From assembly GCF_001020565.1 (NCBI RefSeq), contig NZ_LDAS01000001.1:2132520-2196519 (forward strand): a stretch of DNA of 64,000 bases, read 5' to 3'. The translations under genes and the position numbers were made by a program. Positions 46,714-57,367 of the stretch are shown piece by piece; position 1 is the stretch's first letter; every line of letters starts with the position of its first letter. This DNA is from Maribacter thermophilus (lineage in GTDB: Bacteria > Bacteroidota > Bacteroidia > Flavobacteriales > Flavobacteriaceae). The notes beneath the pieces are model-generated. The model did not search any database. It saw only the letters and a list, made by a program, of their open reading frames with translations, and had not been told where the DNA came from.

Positions 46714-48057
46714 TTATGCTACTTTTCTGTTTTTTCCGGTTTTCATCAAACCATCATAATGTCTATTCAACAAATATGAATTCACCTGTTGTACCGTATC
46801 TATTGCCACACCCACCATAATCAATAGTGATGTTCCTCCATAAAACAATGCCCATCCTTGTTGAACATCCAACAATTTTACTACTATAGCCGGTAAAACA
46901 GCCAGCAAAGCTAAGAATATTGAACCGGGTAACGTAATTAATGACATAATTTTATCTAAAAAATCTCCAGTTTCCTTTCCTGGCCTAATACCAGGGATAA
47001 ATCCACCACTACGTTTTAGGTCATCTGCCATTTTATTGGTAGGCACTGTAATTGCAGTGTAGAAATAGGTGAAAATGATAATCAAAAAGGCAAACAACAG
47101 ATTATACGCCCATCCGAATATATCACTAAATTGAACTTGCATCCATTGTCCGAACGAAGTATCGTCAAAAGCTCCACCGATCATACCGGGAACGAACATA
47201 ATTGCTTGGGCGAATATTATTGGCATAACACCCGATGCATTCAATTTCAATGGAATGTATTGCCTAGACCCCATGATGTTCTTCTCATAACCACCAGAAG
47301 CAGTTCTTCTAGCATACTGTACGGGTATTTGACGAGTAGCCATTACCAAAAGTACACTTGCCAAAATAACCAAGAACCACACGATAATCTCTATCAAGAT
47401 AAACATAGCCCCTCCATTATTATTTGTCGTTCTAGAAACAACTTCTTGAAGAAATGACTGAGGCATCGTTGCAATAATACCGATCATTATCAACAAAGAA
47501 ATACCATTACCAATACCTTTATCGGTAATCTTCTCACCCAACCACATGGCGAAAACGCAACCAGACACCAATATAATAACCGCCGGTATCATGAAATCCA
47601 ATCCTTTTCCTAACACAAATGCGCTATCCGGTACTCCAAAGGCCCCCAGACCGTATAAATAGGCCGGTGCTTGCACGATACAGATACCAATAGTCAACCA
47701 TCTTGTTATCTGATTAATGGTCTTACGGCCACTTTCGCCCTCTTTCTGTAATTTTTGTAGGTAAGGTATTGCAATACCCATTAATTGAACCACAATAGAA
47801 GCCGAGATATAAGGCATAATACCTAAAGCAAAAATGGATGCATTGGCAAATGCACCACCTGTAAATGCGTTCAATAATCCAAAAATACCTTGATCGGTAC
47901 CATCGGCCAAGCCTCCTAATTGTGTCGAATCTATACCTGGAAGAACGATTTGGCAACCAAATCTATAAACTAATAGAAGACCTAGAGTAATAAGTATTCT
48001 ATTTCTAAGTTCTTCTATCTTCCAAATATTGGATATTGTATCAATAAAATTCTTCAT
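46714..48057 (-). CDS. secY: preprotein translocase subunit SecY
   Basis: A 447-residue central channel of the Sec translocon, with ten membrane helices. The plug region (PGIDSTQLGGLADGT, about 40-54) and the cytoplasmic loop with the ribosome- and SecA-contacting RTASGGYEKN segment (about 249-258) are present, with GIRPGKET in the following loop. It is encoded 14 bases after rplO, the standard spc order. Confidence 0.97.
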   Translation of the reverse strand: MKNFIDTISNIWKIEELRNRILITLGLLLVYRFGCQIVLPGIDSTQLGGLADGTDQGIFGLLNAFTGGAFANASIFALGIMPYISASIVVQLMGIAIPYLQKLQKEGESGRKTINQITRWLTIGICIVQAPAYLYGLGAFGVPDSAFVLGKGLDFMIPAVIILVSGCVFAMWLGEKITDKGIGNGISLLIMIGIIATMPQSFLQEVVSRTTNNNGGAMFILIEIIVWFLVILASVLLVMATRQIPVQYARRTASGGYEKNIMGSRQYIPLKLNASGVMPIIFAQAIMFVPGMIGGAFDDTSFGQWMQVQFSDIFGWAYNLLFAFLIIIFTYFYTAITVPTNKMADDLKRSGGFIPGIRPGKETGDFLDKIMSLITLPGSIFLALLAVLPAIVVKLLDVQQGWALFYGGTSLLIMVGVAIDTVQQVNSYLLNRHYDGLMKTGKNRKVA

Positions 48058-48071
48058 GTTCCCGTTAATGC

Positions 48072-48524
48072 TTATAAACTTATTGCCTCACCACCTGCAG
48101 CTTCTATTGCAGCTTTTGCTGAAGCAGTAAACTTATGTACAGATACCTTAAGTGTGGATTTTAATTCTCCTCCCCCTAAGATCTTTACTAAATCATTTTT
48201 CTTCACAAGACCGTTTTCTACCAAAGTATCAAGAGTAACAGTATCTTTAACAACTTTTTTATCAACTAGTTCCTGCAATTTATCCAAGTTTATCCCTTTA
48301 TAATCCTTACGGTTAATATTGGTAAATCCAAATTTAGGAACACGTCTTTGTAAAGGCATTTGACCACCTTCAAATCCGATTTTCTTAGAATAACCTGATC
48401 TAGATTTAGCCCCTTTATGGCCTCTTGCAGCAGTACCGCCTTTTCCAGATCCTTGTCCACGACCTAAACGCTTACCATCTCTATTTACGGAACCTTCTGC
48501 AGGTTTTAGATTACTTAAATTCAT
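48072..48524 (-). CDS. rplO: 50S ribosomal protein L15
   Basis: A 150-residue large-subunit protein. The glycine/arginine-rich N-terminal extension (GRGQGSGKGGTAARGHKGAK) threads into 23S rRNA, and the C-terminal domain has LKVSVHKFTASAKAAIEAAGG. It begins 11 bases after rpmD. Confidence 0.97.
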   Translation of the reverse strand: MNLSNLKPAEGSVNRDGKRLGRGQGSGKGGTAARGHKGAKSRSGYSKKIGFEGGQMPLQRRVPKFGFTNINRKDYKGINLDKLQELVDKKVVKDTVTLDTLVENGLVKKNDLVKILGGGELKSTLKVSVHKFTASAKAAIEAAGGEAISL

Positions 48525-48535
48525 TAGATCTATAT

Positions 48536-48715
48536 TTAAGCTTCTTCTGTAGAAACTAAATGTTTAACTTTATTTATCATTCCTAAGATATTAGGTGTTG
48601 CATCATGCTCCACAACTTGCCCAATTCCCTTTAGTCCTAGAGCTTCCAAGGTCCTCTTTTGATTTTGAGGCTTCTTAATACCACTCTTAACTTGTTTTAC
48701 TTTAATCTTTGCCAT
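48536..48715 (-). CDS. rpmD: 50S ribosomal protein L30
   Basis: A 59-residue protein from the ATG at 48715, with MAKIKVKQVKSGI at the start, the RTLEALGLKGIGQVVEH segment typical of L30, and PNILGMINKVKHLV near the end. It fills the gap between rpsE and rplO exactly where rpmD belongs in the spc operon. Confidence 0.95.
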   Translation of the reverse strand: MAKIKVKQVKSGIKKPQNQKRTLEALGLKGIGQVVEHDATPNILGMINKVKHLVSTEEA

Positions 48716-48724
48716 AATATTCTC

Positions 48725-49249
48725 TTAACCTTTAAACACCTTCTCCAAGGAGATTCCTCTTTGTTGTGAAATTGTCTTGGCATCCCTTAGTTGCAACAAG
48801 GCATCAAAAGTCGCCTTAACTACGTTGTGCGGGTTTGAAGACCCTTGAGATTTAGACAATACATCATGTACACCTACTGCCTCCAATACGGCCCTAACAG
48901 CACCACCGGCAATAACACCGGTACCATGTGAAGCAGGCTGAATATATACACGCGCCCCACCAAACTTACCTTTTTGTTCATGAGGTAGTGTACCTTTGTT
49001 CAAAGGAATACGGATCAAGTTCTTTTTACCGTCTTCGATCGCCTTAGCAATAGCAGTGGCTACTTCTTTTGATTTTCCCAGACCATGGCCTACAACACCA
49101 TTCTCATCGCCCACAACTACGATAGCGGAGAAACCGAATGCTCTACCACCCTTGGTAACTTTAGTCACACGTTGTACACCTACTAATCTATCTTTTAAAT
49201 CTAAACCTCCTGGTTTAACAGTTTCTACGTTTTTGTATTTTTGGAACAT
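48725..49249 (-). CDS. rpsE: 30S ribosomal protein S5
   Basis: A 174-residue small-subunit protein that affects decoding fidelity. The double-stranded RNA-binding-like N-terminal domain has [21 protein letters not shown] and [14 protein letters not shown]; the C-terminal domain has [18 protein letters not shown]. It lies nine bases after rplR. Confidence 0.97.
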   Translation of the reverse strand: MFQKYKNVETVKPGGLDLKDRLVGVQRVTKVTKGGRAFGFSAIVVVGDENGVVGHGLGKSKEVATAIAKAIEDGKKNLIRIPLNKGTLPHEQKGKFGGARVYIQPASHGTGVIAGGAVRAVLEAVGVHDVLSKSQGSSNPHNVVKATFDALLQLRDAKTISQQRGISLEKVFKG

Positions 49250-49258
49250 ACCTTTAAT

Positions 49259-49615
49259 TTAGAATTTTAATCCTGCTTCCCTTGCCCCTTCAGCCAAAGA
49301 CTTAACTCTTCCGTGATACAAGTTTCCACCTCTATCGAAAGCAACTTTTTCAACACCAACTTTGCTGGCTTTTTCTGCAATTGCCTTACCCACTAGTGCG
49401 GCTTTTTCGGTTTTGGTACCTTTTGCAGAAGCAATATCCTTATCCCTAGAAGAAGCGGCAGCAAGAGTAACGCCTTTAACGTCATCTATCAATTGTGCAT
49501 AGATTTCGCTGTTACTTCTGAAGACCGATAGTCTTGGCCTTTCAGCTGTTCCTTTAGAAACCTTACGGATTCTTCTTCGAATTCTATATTTCCTTTGTGT
49601 TTTTGATAATCCCAT
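49259..49615 (-). CDS. rplR: 50S ribosomal protein L18
   Basis: A 118-residue protein that binds 5S rRNA with L5. The basic N-terminus ([15 protein letters not shown]), [18 protein letters not shown] and the C-terminal [21 protein letters not shown] are family features. It is ten bases from rplF. Confidence 0.97.
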   Translation of the reverse strand: MGLSKTQRKYRIRRRIRKVSKGTAERPRLSVFRSNSEIYAQLIDDVKGVTLAAASSRDKDIASAKGTKTEKAALVGKAIAEKASKVGVEKVAFDRGGNLYHGRVKSLAEGAREAGLKF

Positions 49616-49625
49616 AATACTATAA

Positions 49626-50168
49626 TTAAGCTGATTTACCAGCCTTTCTTCTTAATTGTTCTCCAACAAATTTGACTCCTTTTCCTTTGTAAGGCTCAGG
49701 CTTGCGAAAAGACCTGATCTTGGCAGCAATATGACCTACCAATTGTTTATCGTGCGAGGTTAATTTTACAATAGGATTCTTACCTTTTTCCGAAATAGTC
49801 TCAACTTTTACTTCAGGAGCAAGGTCAAAAACTATATTATGAGAAAAACCTAAGGCAAGATCAAGTTTTTGTCCTTGATTACTTGCACGGTAACCTACAC
49901 CTACCAATTCCAATTCTTTAGTCCATCCTTTTGATACACCTTCTACCATGTTCAGAATCAAAGATCGGTAAAGACCATGTTTCGCTTTATGCTCTTTAGA
50001 GTCAGACGGTCTTGTTACCCAAGCCTGTCCGTCTTCTATTTTAACTTCAACTCCTGAGTATTCCTGTTTCAATTCACCTAATTTACCTTTTACGGTAATC
50101 ATTTGATCATTGACTTCTATCGTTACTCCCTCAGGGATTGCTATCGGATTATTTCCTATTCTAGACAT
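49626..50168 (-). CDS. rplF: 50S ribosomal protein L6
   Basis: A 180-residue two-domain large-subunit protein near the factor-binding site. [19 protein letters not shown] at the start and [30 protein letters not shown] near the end carry the L6 signature. It begins 19 bases after rpsH. Confidence 0.97.
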   Translation of the reverse strand: MSRIGNNPIAIPEGVTIEVNDQMITVKGKLGELKQEYSGVEVKIEDGQAWVTRPSDSKEHKAKHGLYRSLILNMVEGVSKGWTKELELVGVGYRASNQGQKLDLALGFSHNIVFDLAPEVKVETISEKGKNPIVKLTSHDKQLVGHIAAKIRSFRKPEPYKGKGVKFVGEQLRRKAGKSA

Positions 50169-50187
50169 CTTCTAACTCTTTATTCGA

Positions 50188-50586
50188 TTAATATACGTAG
50201 CATAAAACCTCACCACCAACGTTTTCAGCTTTGGCCTGCTTACTAGTCATTACACCATGTGATGTAGAAACGATCGCTATACCAAGCCCGTTTAGAACTC
50301 TAGGCAGATTTTCATTAGAGGCATACTTTCTTAGACCAGGTTTACTTATACGTTGTATATTCTTAATCACCGGATCTTTGGTCATTTTATCGTACTTCAA
50401 AGCTATTTTGATAGTACCTTGAACCTTGTCGTCCTCGAACTTATAACTTAAAATATATCCTTGATCGAACAATATTTTAGTTATTTCTTTTTTCAAATTT
50501 GAGGCCGGGATCTCTACTACCCTATGACCTGCCCTACTTGCGTTTCTAATCCTTGTTAGATAATCTGCTATAGTATCTGTTACCAT
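50188..50586 (-). CDS. rpsH: 30S ribosomal protein S8
   Basis: A 132-residue primary 16S rRNA-binding protein, which regulates the spc operon in enterobacteria. The C-terminal [31 protein letters not shown] part contains the STS-G-M signature that contacts RNA. A 66-base gap separates it from rpsN and contains a hairpin with a TTTAGCT/AGCTAAA stem (about 50600-50625); whether this is an S8 site is not known. Confidence 0.96.
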   Translation of the reverse strand: MVTDTIADYLTRIRNASRAGHRVVEIPASNLKKEITKILFDQGYILSYKFEDDKVQGTIKIALKYDKMTKDPVIKNIQRISKPGLRKYASNENLPRVLNGLGIAIVSTSHGVMTSKQAKAENVGGEVLCYVY

Positions 50587-50652
50587 TTATATATAATTCG
50601 GTGACGGTTTTTAGCTTTATAGCTAAACCTGAAACCAGTTATTCTTTATTTA

Positions 50653-50922
50653 TTACCAGCTGGCTTTTTTAACTCCGGGTATCAAACCTTTGTTAGCCAT
50701 TTCTCTGAACATAACCCTTGAGATTCCAAAAGTCCTCATGTAACCTTTTGGTCTTCCAGTCAATTTACATCTATTGTGCATACGTACTGGAGAGGCATTT
50801 TTTGGCAATTTCTGTAATGCTTCATAATCGCCTGCTTCTTTAAGAGCCTTGCGTTTCTCTGCATATTTAGCTACAGTTCTTGCCCTTTTTCTCTCACGGG
50901 CTTTCATTGATTCTTTAGCCAT
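50653..50922 (-). CDS. rpsN: 30S ribosomal protein S14, zinc-free form
   Basis: An 89-residue protein needed for assembly of the 30S head. It has the long form without CxxC zinc ligands (one lone Cys in [16 protein letters not shown]), and the C-terminal [18 protein letters not shown] is diagnostic. One base separates it from rplE. Confidence 0.97.
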   Translation of the reverse strand: MAKESMKARERKRARTVAKYAEKRKALKEAGDYEALQKLPKNASPVRMHNRCKLTGRPKGYMRTFGISRVMFREMANKGLIPGVKKASW

Positions 50923-50923
50923 A

Positions 50924-51475
50924 CTAGTTCTTTTTAAAAGGTAATCCTAATTCTGTTAGTAATGATTTTGCTTCCTTGTCCGTTTCGGCAGAGGTAACAA
51001 ACGTTATGTCCATTCCGTTGATTCTATTGATCTTGTCAATATTTATTTCAGGAAATATAATTTGCTCGGTGATTCCAAGGTTATAATTTCCACGACCATC
51101 AAAACCAGTTGCCTTAATACCTTGAAAATCTCTTACCCTGGGAAGAGCGGAAGTAACCAATCTATCCAAAAATTCATACATGCGCTCTCCACGCAATGTA
51201 ACCTTGGCTCCGATAGGCATACCTTTTCTAAGTTTAAAGGCCGCAACATCCTTTTTAGACATTGTGGGCACCGCTTTTTGACCAGTAATCATAGTCATTT
51301 CGTCTACGGCATGATCAATAAGCTTTTTATCGGCAACGGCAGCACCAACACCTCTACTAACTACGATTTTCTCTAATTTTGGTACTTGCATTACATTACG
51401 GTAACCAAACTCTTCGGTCAACGCGGCTATAATGCGTTCTTTATATTCTTTCTTTAATCTTGCAACGTAAGCCAT
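50924..51475 (-). CDS. rplE: 50S ribosomal protein L5
   Basis: A 183-residue protein that binds 5S rRNA and contacts the P-site tRNA. Family segments include [48 protein letters not shown] and RVRDFQGI followed by [11 protein letters not shown]. It follows rplX by two bases. Confidence 0.97.
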   Translation of the reverse strand: MAYVARLKKEYKERIIAALTEEFGYRNVMQVPKLEKIVVSRGVGAAVADKKLIDHAVDEMTMITGQKAVPTMSKKDVAAFKLRKGMPIGAKVTLRGERMYEFLDRLVTSALPRVRDFQGIKATGFDGRGNYNLGITEQIIFPEINIDKINRINGMDITFVTSAETDKEAKSLLTELGLPFKKN

Positions 51476-51477
51476 AA

Positions 51478-51792
51478 CTAAATTACTTCTTTAGATTTCT
51501 TAGAAAACCTTACTTTCTTGCCATCTCTCACCTCATACCCTACTCTAGTTGTCTCACCAGACTTGGGATCGATTAACGATAGGTTAGAAACGTGAATAAG
51601 AGCTTCCTTTTTTACTATACCACCTTGGGGATTTTTTGCACTTGGCTTCTCATGTTTTGAAACCATGTTAACACCTTCTACGATGGCTTTATTCTTTTCA
51701 AGATTTACGGACATTACCTTACCTTCAGAACCTTTATGATCTCCAGCAATAACTCTTACCGTATCTCCTGCTTTAATTTTTAACTTCTTCAT
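51478..51792 (-). CDS. rplX: 50S ribosomal protein L24
   Basis: A 104-residue assembly initiator from the ATG at 51792 ([15 protein letters not shown]). A TTG four codons upstream is in frame, but the family N-terminus favours the ATG. A KOW motif lies in [18 protein letters not shown] (about 9-26). Confidence 0.95.
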   Translation of the reverse strand: MKKLKIKAGDTVRVIAGDHKGSEGKVMSVNLEKNKAIVEGVNMVSKHEKPSAKNPQGGIVKKEALIHVSNLSLIDPKSGETTRVGYEVRDGKKVRFSKKSKEVI

Positions 51793-51804
51793 CTTGACAA
51801 TCAA

Positions 51805-52173
51805 TTATAGTACCTCTGGGGCCAATGAAACAATTTTCATGAATTGCTTGTCCCTAAGCTCTCTGGCTACGGGTCCAAACACACGGGTTCCTCTCATTTC
51901 TCCAGCTGGATTCAACAGTACACATGCATTGTCATCAAAACGGATATAAGAACCATCAGGTCTTCTCACCTCTTTCTTTGTTCTAACGACAACGGCAGTG
52001 GAAACCGCTCCTTTTTTAATACCTCCATTTGGCGTAGCCTCCTTAACGGTAACTACTATCTTATCCCCAATAGAAGCATATCTTCTTTTTGTACCACCAA
52101 GAACGCGAATAGTTAAAACTTCCTTTGCTCCGGTATTATCTGCTACTTTTAATCTAGATTCTTGCTGTAACAT
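51805..52173 (-). CDS. rplN: 50S ribosomal protein L14
   Basis: A 122-residue protein at the subunit interface. [19 protein letters not shown] at the start and the [24 protein letters not shown] end are diagnostic. It sits three bases from rpsQ. Confidence 0.97.
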   Translation of the reverse strand: MLQQESRLKVADNTGAKEVLTIRVLGGTKRRYASIGDKIVVTVKEATPNGGIKKGAVSTAVVVRTKKEVRRPDGSYIRFDDNACVLLNPAGEMRGTRVFGPVARELRDKQFMKIVSLAPEVL

Positions 52174-52176
52174 AAC

Positions 52177-52434
52177 TTATTTAGCTCTTTCTAAGATTTC
52201 TACTAACCTCCAACATTTGGTCTTGCTCATGGGACGTGTCTCCATAATTTTTACGGTATCACCGACATTACAATCGTTTTTTTCGTCATGAGCCACGTAT
52301 TTCTTAGTCTTCAAAACGAATTTACCGTACATAGGGTGTTTTACTCTTTTCACCTCTGCAACAACAATGGATTTCTCCATTTTATCACTGGTTACAACCC
52401 CAACTCTCTCTTTTCTTAAGTTTCTTTTTTCCAT
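52177..52434 (-). CDS. rpsQ: 30S ribosomal protein S17
   Basis: An 85-residue OB-fold protein that binds 16S rRNA early in assembly. It has [38 protein letters not shown] and a final [21 protein letters not shown]. Confidence 0.97.
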   Translation of the reverse strand: MEKRNLRKERVGVVTSDKMEKSIVVAEVKRVKHPMYGKFVLKTKKYVAHDEKNDCNVGDTVKIMETRPMSKTKCWRLVEILERAK

Positions 52435-52447
52435 AAAGCAGAACCAA

Positions 52448-52639
52448 TTATTGGTTTTCCCTTTTAGTTAATTCAGTAGCCAATCTTGCAACCGTTCTTC
52501 GAACTTTTCTTATTTGAAGAGGATTCTCCAATGGAGTTACAAAATGAGCCATTTTTAAATCTGCATGTTGCTTTTTATATTCAGCTAACTTCTCCGTAAG
52601 TCCTTCAACAGACAATTCTTTAATCTCTTGTTTTTTCAT
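52448..52639 (-). CDS. rpmC: 50S ribosomal protein L29
   Basis: A 63-residue helical hairpin protein near the exit tunnel that helps bind trigger factor and [26 protein letters not shown] and the [19 protein letters not shown] end fit the family. It lies between rplP and rpsQ, as expected. Confidence 0.96.
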   Translation of the reverse strand: MKKQEIKELSVEGLTEKLAEYKKQHADLKMAHFVTPLENPLQIRKVRRTVARLATELTKRENQ

Positions 52640-52650
52640 GATTCCTACGA

Positions 52651-53079
52651 TTAATTTTCAACTGTATAATCTCGTGCAACAATAAATTTCGTTTTAACGG
52701 GAAGTTTTTGAGCTGCCAACCTTAAAGCTTCTTTAGCAACTTCCATTGAAACCCCAGCTACTTCGAACATTACCCTTCCTGGTTTTACGACCGCCACGAA
52801 ATATTCTGGCGCCCCCTTACCTTTACCCATACGTACCTCTAGAGGTTTTTTGGTAATAGGCTTGTCCGGGAATATTTTAATCCATAACTGACCTTCCCTT
52901 TTCATATATCTAGTAGCCGCGATACGTGCCGCTTCGATTTGACGAGAAGTCAAAAAGGCTGCATCACCTACCGATTTTATACCGAACATACCATTTGAAA
53001 GTTGGTGCCCTCTGTTAGAAAGACCTTTCATACGGCCTTTCTGCATTTTTCGGAACTTCGTTCTTTTTGGTTGTAACAT
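52651..53079 (-). CDS. rplP: 50S ribosomal protein L16
   Basis: A 142-residue protein near the A site and central protuberance. [19 protein letters not shown] at the start and the IRIFPDKP-like [23 protein letters not shown] segment are diagnostic. It begins 21 bases after rpsC. Confidence 0.97.
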   Translation of the reverse strand: MLQPKRTKFRKMQKGRMKGLSNRGHQLSNGMFGIKSVGDAAFLTSRQIEAARIAATRYMKREGQLWIKIFPDKPITKKPLEVRMGKGKGAPEYFVAVVKPGRVMFEVAGVSMEVAKEALRLAAQKLPVKTKFIVARDYTVEN

Positions 53080-53100
53080 TTTTCTCTACTTCTATAATTA

Positions 53101-53820
53101 TTACTTTCTACGACGCGGTTTTCTACCACCTTCTTGCTTACCTCCTTTTGAAGACTGCCCTTTCTGCATGCCTACCAATGGAGAAAGTTCACGCTTACCA
53201 TAAACCTCGCCCTTCATAATCCAAACTTTGATACCCAACTTTCCATAAGTTGTTTGGGCTTCATGCAAAGCGTAATCTATATCGGCCCTAAAAGTAGACA
53301 ATGGTATTCTACCTTCTTTATAAGATTCGGACCTTGCCATTTCAGCTCCGTTCAAACGACCGGATATCTGAACTTTTATACCTTCGGCATTCATTCTCAT
53401 TGCTGCGGCAATGGCCATTTTGATAGCCCTTCTAAAAGAAATTCTACTCTCTATCTGCCTTGCTATACTTGCAGCAACCAAGTTTGCATCTACCTCTGGT
53501 CTCTTGATCTCGTATATATTGATCTGAACCTCTTTATTGGTAATTTTCTTAAGCTCTTCTTTAAGTTTATCAACTTCTTGTCCTCCTTTACCAATGATAA
53601 TTCCAGGTCTAGCCGTTGTAACCGTAACGGTTATCAACTTTAAAGTTCGCTCAATGATTACCCTTGAGACACTTGCTTTAGAAAGCCTAGCGTGAATGTA
53701 TTTTCTAATCTTATCATCTTCGGCCAGCTTATCACCATAGTCGTTTCCACCGTACCAGTTAGACTCCCATCCTCTGATAATTCCTAGACGATTCCCTATC
53801 GGATTTGTTTTCTGTCCCAT
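53101..53820 (-). CDS. rpsC: 30S ribosomal protein S3
   Basis: A 239-residue protein at the mRNA entry tunnel with helicase-like contacts. A KH type 2 domain (about 39-108) contains [17 protein letters not shown], and the C-terminal domain has [15 protein letters not shown] basic tail ([15 protein letters not shown]) ends the protein. One base separates it from rplV. Confidence 0.97.
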   Translation of the reverse strand: MGQKTNPIGNRLGIIRGWESNWYGGNDYGDKLAEDDKIRKYIHARLSKASVSRVIIERTLKLITVTVTTARPGIIIGKGGQEVDKLKEELKKITNKEVQINIYEIKRPEVDANLVAASIARQIESRISFRRAIKMAIAAAMRMNAEGIKVQISGRLNGAEMARSESYKEGRIPLSTFRADIDYALHEAQTTYGKLGIKVWIMKGEVYGKRELSPLVGMQKGQSSKGGKQEGGRKPRRRK

Positions 53821-53821
53821 T

Positions 53822-54229
53822 CTAGCTTTCTGTATTATTATTAGACCCCAAAACCAAAGTTACATGGTTCGAACGCTTTCTTATTCTATGTGCCCTACCT
53901 TGAGGAGCCGGACGCAATCTTTTCAACATTGCACCACTGTCTACCCTAATTTCGGACACGATCAAATCAGCATCCTCTATATTGGCATCCTCATTTTTCG
54001 CTTGCCAATTGGCAATCGCGGAAAGTAACAACTTCTCTAATTTACGCGAAGCCTCCTTTGGATTAAATCTTAAGATTGCCAAAGCTTTTTCCACTTTCTC
54101 ACCACGAACCAAATCAGCAACAAGCCTCATTTTTCTCGGTGAAGTAGGACAGTTGTTCAATTTTGCAAAAGCAACTTTTTGCTTTTCAGCCTTTATTCTT
54201 TCGGCCATCTGTTTTTTACGAACTCCCAT
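53822..54229 (-). CDS. rplV: 50S ribosomal protein L22
   Basis: A 135-residue protein whose beta-hairpin lines the exit tunnel and contacts macrolide sites. The N-terminus is extended ([17 protein letters not shown]) relative to the core that starts near [20 protein letters not shown]. The hairpin region around [21 protein letters not shown] is intact. Confidence 0.96.
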   Translation of the reverse strand: MGVRKKQMAERIKAEKQKVAFAKLNNCPTSPRKMRLVADLVRGEKVEKALAILRFNPKEASRKLEKLLLSAIANWQAKNEDANIEDADLIVSEIRVDSGAMLKRLRPAPQGRAHRIRKRSNHVTLVLGSNNNTES

Positions 54230-54232
54230 AGC

Positions 54233-54511
54233 TTACTTCTTTCCTTTATTCTTAGCACCAGCATGACCCCTAAACGATCTAGTTGGTGAAAATTCTCCTA
54301 ATTTATGCCCTACCATATTCTCCGTAACGAAAACAGGTACAAATTGTCTTCCATTGTGAACAGCTATAGTCAACCCTACAAAATCTGGAGTTATCATTGA
54401 TGCTCTAGACCAAGTTTTGATAACCGATTTTTTACCGGATGCAACAGTCTGCTGGATTTTCTTTTCCAGACTATAGTGAACGTAAGGTCCTTTTTTTAGT
54501 GAACGTGCCAT
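54233..54511 (-). CDS. rpsS: 30S ribosomal protein S19
   Basis: A 92-residue head protein that pairs with S13. [19 protein letters not shown], the [22 protein letters not shown] segment and [10 protein letters not shown] at the end are diagnostic. Confidence 0.97.
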   Translation of the reverse strand: MARSLKKGPYVHYSLEKKIQQTVASGKKSVIKTWSRASMITPDFVGLTIAVHNGRQFVPVFVTENMVGHKLGEFSPTRSFRGHAGAKNKGKK

Positions 54512-54525
54512 TTCTTTCTACTTTA

Positions 54526-55350
54526 TTATTTCTTTCTACGTTCTATTATATACTTATTGGTACTCTTTGTCTTAGAACGAGTTCTAAAGCCCTTGGCAGG
54601 AATACCGTTCCTTGACCTTGGATGACCTCCAGATGCTCTACCTTCACCACCTCCCATTGGGTGATCTACAGGGTTCATAACAACTGGTCTTGTTCTAGGC
54701 CTTCTACCCAACCATCTACTTCTACCGGCCTTACCTGACACCAATAACTGATGATCCGAATTAGATACAGCCCCTATAGTAGCCATACAACCGGACAAGA
54801 TAAGTCTTGTTTCTCCAGATGGCATTTTTACAGTAACAAATTTACCGTCCTTCGCCATTAACTGAGCGAAAGTTCCAGCACTTCTTGCCATTACGGCCCC
54901 TTGACCGGGACGCAACTCTATGCAAGAAATTATAGTTCCCAAAGGAATCTGACTAAGCGGCAACGCGTTTCCAATTTCTGGAGCTGCACTCTCACCAGCA
55001 GAAACTTGCTGCCCTACTTTTAATCCGTTTTGAGCAACAACATATCTTTTTTCACCATCGGCATACTCCAATAAAGCGATAAAAGCCGTTCTGTTGGGAT
55101 CATACTCTATAGACTTAACCACAGCAGGCACATCTTGCCTATCCCTTTTAAAATCTATTACACGATACCTTCTTTTATGACCTCCCCCTTTTTGGCGAAT
55201 GGTCATTTTTCCTTGACTGTTTCTACCTCCCGACTTTTTTAACGGAGCAAGCAAGCTTTTCTCCGGCTTATCAGTAGTAATGGCGTCAAACCCATTTACT
55301 ACTCTAAAACGCTGCCCAGGAGTGATTGGTTTTAATTTTCTAACTGACAT
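54526..55350 (-). CDS. rplB: 50S ribosomal protein L2
   Basis: A 274-residue protein near the peptidyl transferase centre and a bridge to 16S rRNA. The core [20 protein letters not shown] and the [17 protein letters not shown] motif (with the conserved His) are present. Nine bases separate it from rplW. Confidence 0.97.
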   Translation of the reverse strand: MSVRKLKPITPGQRFRVVNGFDAITTDKPEKSLLAPLKKSGGRNSQGKMTIRQKGGGHKRRYRVIDFKRDRQDVPAVVKSIEYDPNRTAFIALLEYADGEKRYVVAQNGLKVGQQVSAGESAAPEIGNALPLSQIPLGTIISCIELRPGQGAVMARSAGTFAQLMAKDGKFVTVKMPSGETRLILSGCMATIGAVSNSDHQLLVSGKAGRSRWLGRRPRTRPVVMNPVDHPMGGGEGRASGGHPRSRNGIPAKGFRTRSKTKSTNKYIIERRKK

Positions 55351-55359
55351 TTCTTGTCT

Positions 55360-55650
55360 TTATAGATTACTGTAAAAATCAATTATATCACCTTCAACAA
55401 CATCGACAATCGCCTTTTTAATAGCATTTGTTTTTCCATGCTGTACTCCAGTTTTTGTATATCTGGACTTTCTTGTAGGCCCATAATTCATTGTTCGAAC
55501 TTTCTTAACAGAAACACCATAAGTAGCCTCAACAGCCTCCTTAATCTGAATCTTGTTAGCCCTAGGATCGACTACAAAACCATAACGATTGTTTAACTCG
55601 CTATCAGCAGTCATTTTTTCCGTAATAATTGGCTTTATCAACACACTCAT
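55360..55650 (-). CDS. rplW: 50S ribosomal protein L23
   Basis: A 96-residue protein at the exit tunnel that docks trigger factor and SRP. LIKPIITEKMTADSE, the EAVEATYGVSVKKVRTMN segment and the basic loop after it match the family. Confidence 0.96.
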   Translation of the reverse strand: MSVLIKPIITEKMTADSELNNRYGFVVDPRANKIQIKEAVEATYGVSVKKVRTMNYGPTRKSRYTKTGVQHGKTNAIKKAIVDVVEGDIIDFYSNL

Positions 55651-55654
55651 GGTT

Positions 55655-56287
55655 CTACTTGTTATTTAAGTTTGATTCGATTCCTTCTAAAGAGCTCTCC
55701 AACAACACAACACTTGATGCGTTAAGTATTTTGTAAGTGCTTAATTCTGAGTTAGTTATAACTTCAGAACCCTTGAAATTACGCGAAGACAAATATACGC
55801 CTTTATTTGAATCGCCCAACACAAATAAGGATTTTTTGTTTTCTAAGCCCAACGACTTTAGCACATTAACAAAATCTTTCGTTTTAGGCACGTCAAAATC
55901 AAAATCCTCAACGACCATAATTGCCTTCTCTTTTGATTTTAGACTCAAAGCGGATTTTCTTGCCAAACGCTTCAAATTCTTGTTCAATTTTTGTGAATAA
56001 TCTTTAGGTCTAGGCCCAAAGATTCTACCTCCACCTCTAAAGATCGGAGATTTGATACTACCGGCCCTTGCGGTACCTGTACCTTTTTGTTTTTTAATTT
56101 TTCTGGTACTACCAGCAATCTCACCACGCTCTTTTGATTTGTGCGTACCCTGTCTTTGATGTGCTAAATATTGTTTTACATCTAAATAGACCGCATGATC
56201 ATTTGGCTCTATAGCAAATACGTCATCAGAAAGGTCTGCCTTTCTACCCGTATCTTTTCCTTTTATATCTAAAACTGCTACTTTCAT
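55655..56287 (-). CDS. rplD: 50S ribosomal protein L4
   Basis: A 210-residue protein whose long loop reaches the exit tunnel ([22 protein letters not shown]). In enterobacteria L4 is the repressor of the S10 operon, acting on the leader RNA. Its start overlaps the rplC stop by one base. This regulatory history is relevant to the structured rpsJ-rplC spacer upstream. Confidence 0.96.
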   Translation of the reverse strand: MKVAVLDIKGKDTGRKADLSDDVFAIEPNDHAVYLDVKQYLAHQRQGTHKSKERGEIAGSTRKIKKQKGTGTARAGSIKSPIFRGGGRIFGPRPKDYSQKLNKNLKRLARKSALSLKSKEKAIMVVEDFDFDVPKTKDFVNVLKSLGLENKKSLFVLGDSNKGVYLSSRNFKGSEVITNSELSTYKILNASSVVLLESSLEGIESNLNNK

Positions 56288-56904
56288 TACTTCTCTATAG
56301 TTATGTAAGCGTTTTTATGACCAGGTACACAACCCTTTACTACCAAAAGATTTTTCTCCGGAACTACCTTTAATACTTTAAGGTTTTGAACCGTTACACG
56401 GTCTCCACCCATTCTTCCTGCCATTTTCATTCCTTTGAAAACTCTAGCAGGATATGATGCCGCACCAATGGAACCTGGAGCTCTAAGCCTGTTGTGTTGA
56501 CCGTGTGTAGATTGTCCTACACCACCAAAACCATGTCTTTTAACAACACCCTGAAATCCTTTACCTTTTGATGTTCCAACTACATCCACAAACTCACCTT
56601 CAACAAAAACATCGACACCAATAGTGTCTCCCAATTTGTACTCACCTTCAAAATCTCGAAATTCAATGACTTTTTTCTTGGGAGAAGCACCTGCTTTTTT
56701 AAAATGGCCAGATTCAGCCTTATTAGCACGTTTTTCTGCCTTGTCATCGAAACCAAGCTGAAGGGCACTATACCCGTCTACCTCTTCGGTTCTGACTTGG
56801 GTAACTACACATGGCCCAGCTTGTATAACGGTACAGGGAATATTCTTCCCGTTCTCGTCAAAAATACTGGTCATGCCTACTTTCTTTCCTATTAACCCAG
56901 ACAT
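56287..56904 (-). CDS. rplC: 50S ribosomal protein L3
   Basis: A 205-residue protein near the peptidyl transferase centre. It starts [20 protein letters not shown], and the loop [19 protein letters not shown] and then [17 protein letters not shown] are intact. The gene is preceded by a 148-base spacer with strong RNA structures, unusual within this tightly packed cluster. Confidence 0.97.
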   Translation of the reverse strand: MSGLIGKKVGMTSIFDENGKNIPCTVIQAGPCVVTQVRTEEVDGYSALQLGFDDKAEKRANKAESGHFKKAGASPKKKVIEFRDFEGEYKLGDTIGVDVFVEGEFVDVVGTSKGKGFQGVVKRHGFGGVGQSTHGQHNRLRAPGSIGAASYPARVFKGMKMAGRMGGDRVTVQNLKVLKVVPEKNLLVVKGCVPGHKNAYITIEK

Positions 56905-57052
56905 ACTTAAATTATATTAATTACTAATTATTAAAATTCACTCAAAAAAATAGGGTCAAAAATAATTCAACCCTGAAATTATTTTATCTCCGTTTTTCCC
57001 TCGCCCGCAGCTCAGGACATGTTCACCGCCCCTATTGGGGCGAGCTCTCTAC
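56905..57052 (-). promoter_or_regulatory. structured leader between rpsJ and rplC with terminator-like hairpin
   Basis: Read on the minus strand. Stem A joins CTCGCCC (57044-57038) with GGGCGAG (57006-57000). Stem B is CGCCCC-AATA-GGGGCG (57042-57027) and uses the same bases, so A and B are exclusive. AGCTC/GAGCT (57046-57042 with 57013-57009) can also pair. Downstream, AGGGTTGA/TTGACCCT (56974-56967 with 56959-56952) forms an eight-pair hairpin followed by ATTTTTTTG. This has the form of an attenuator. GC-rich blocks stand out in the AT-rich surroundings. Confidence 0.55.
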
Positions 57053-57358
57053 TTATACCTTTATCTCAACTTCAACACCACTCGGAAGCTCAAGCTTCAT
57101 AAGAGCGTCAATAGTTTTTGATGAAGAGCTATAGATATCCAACAACCTCTTGTAAGAACTTAATTGGAATTGCTCTCTAGATTTTTTATTTACGTGCGGT
57201 GAACGCAATACCGTAAAAATTTTCTTATGTGTTGGCAAAGGAATTGGTCCCGTTACAACAGCACCGGTAGTCTTTACCGTTTTTACGATTTTCTCAGCAG
57301 ATTTGTCTACCAAATTATGGTCGTAAGACTTAAGTTTTATTCTAATTTTCTGACTCAT
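57053..57358 (-). CDS. rpsJ: 30S ribosomal protein S10
   Basis: A 101-residue head protein, also a transcription antitermination factor (NusE) in other bacteria. [21 protein letters not shown] and [28 protein letters not shown] are family-diagnostic. It begins nine bases after fusA, so it belongs to the str-type transcript. Confidence 0.97.
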   Translation of the reverse strand: MSQKIRIKLKSYDHNLVDKSAEKIVKTVKTTGAVVTGPIPLPTHKKIFTVLRSPHVNKKSREQFQLSSYKRLLDIYSSSSKTIDALMKLELPSGVEVEIKV

Positions 57359-57367
57359 TTCCTTAAA

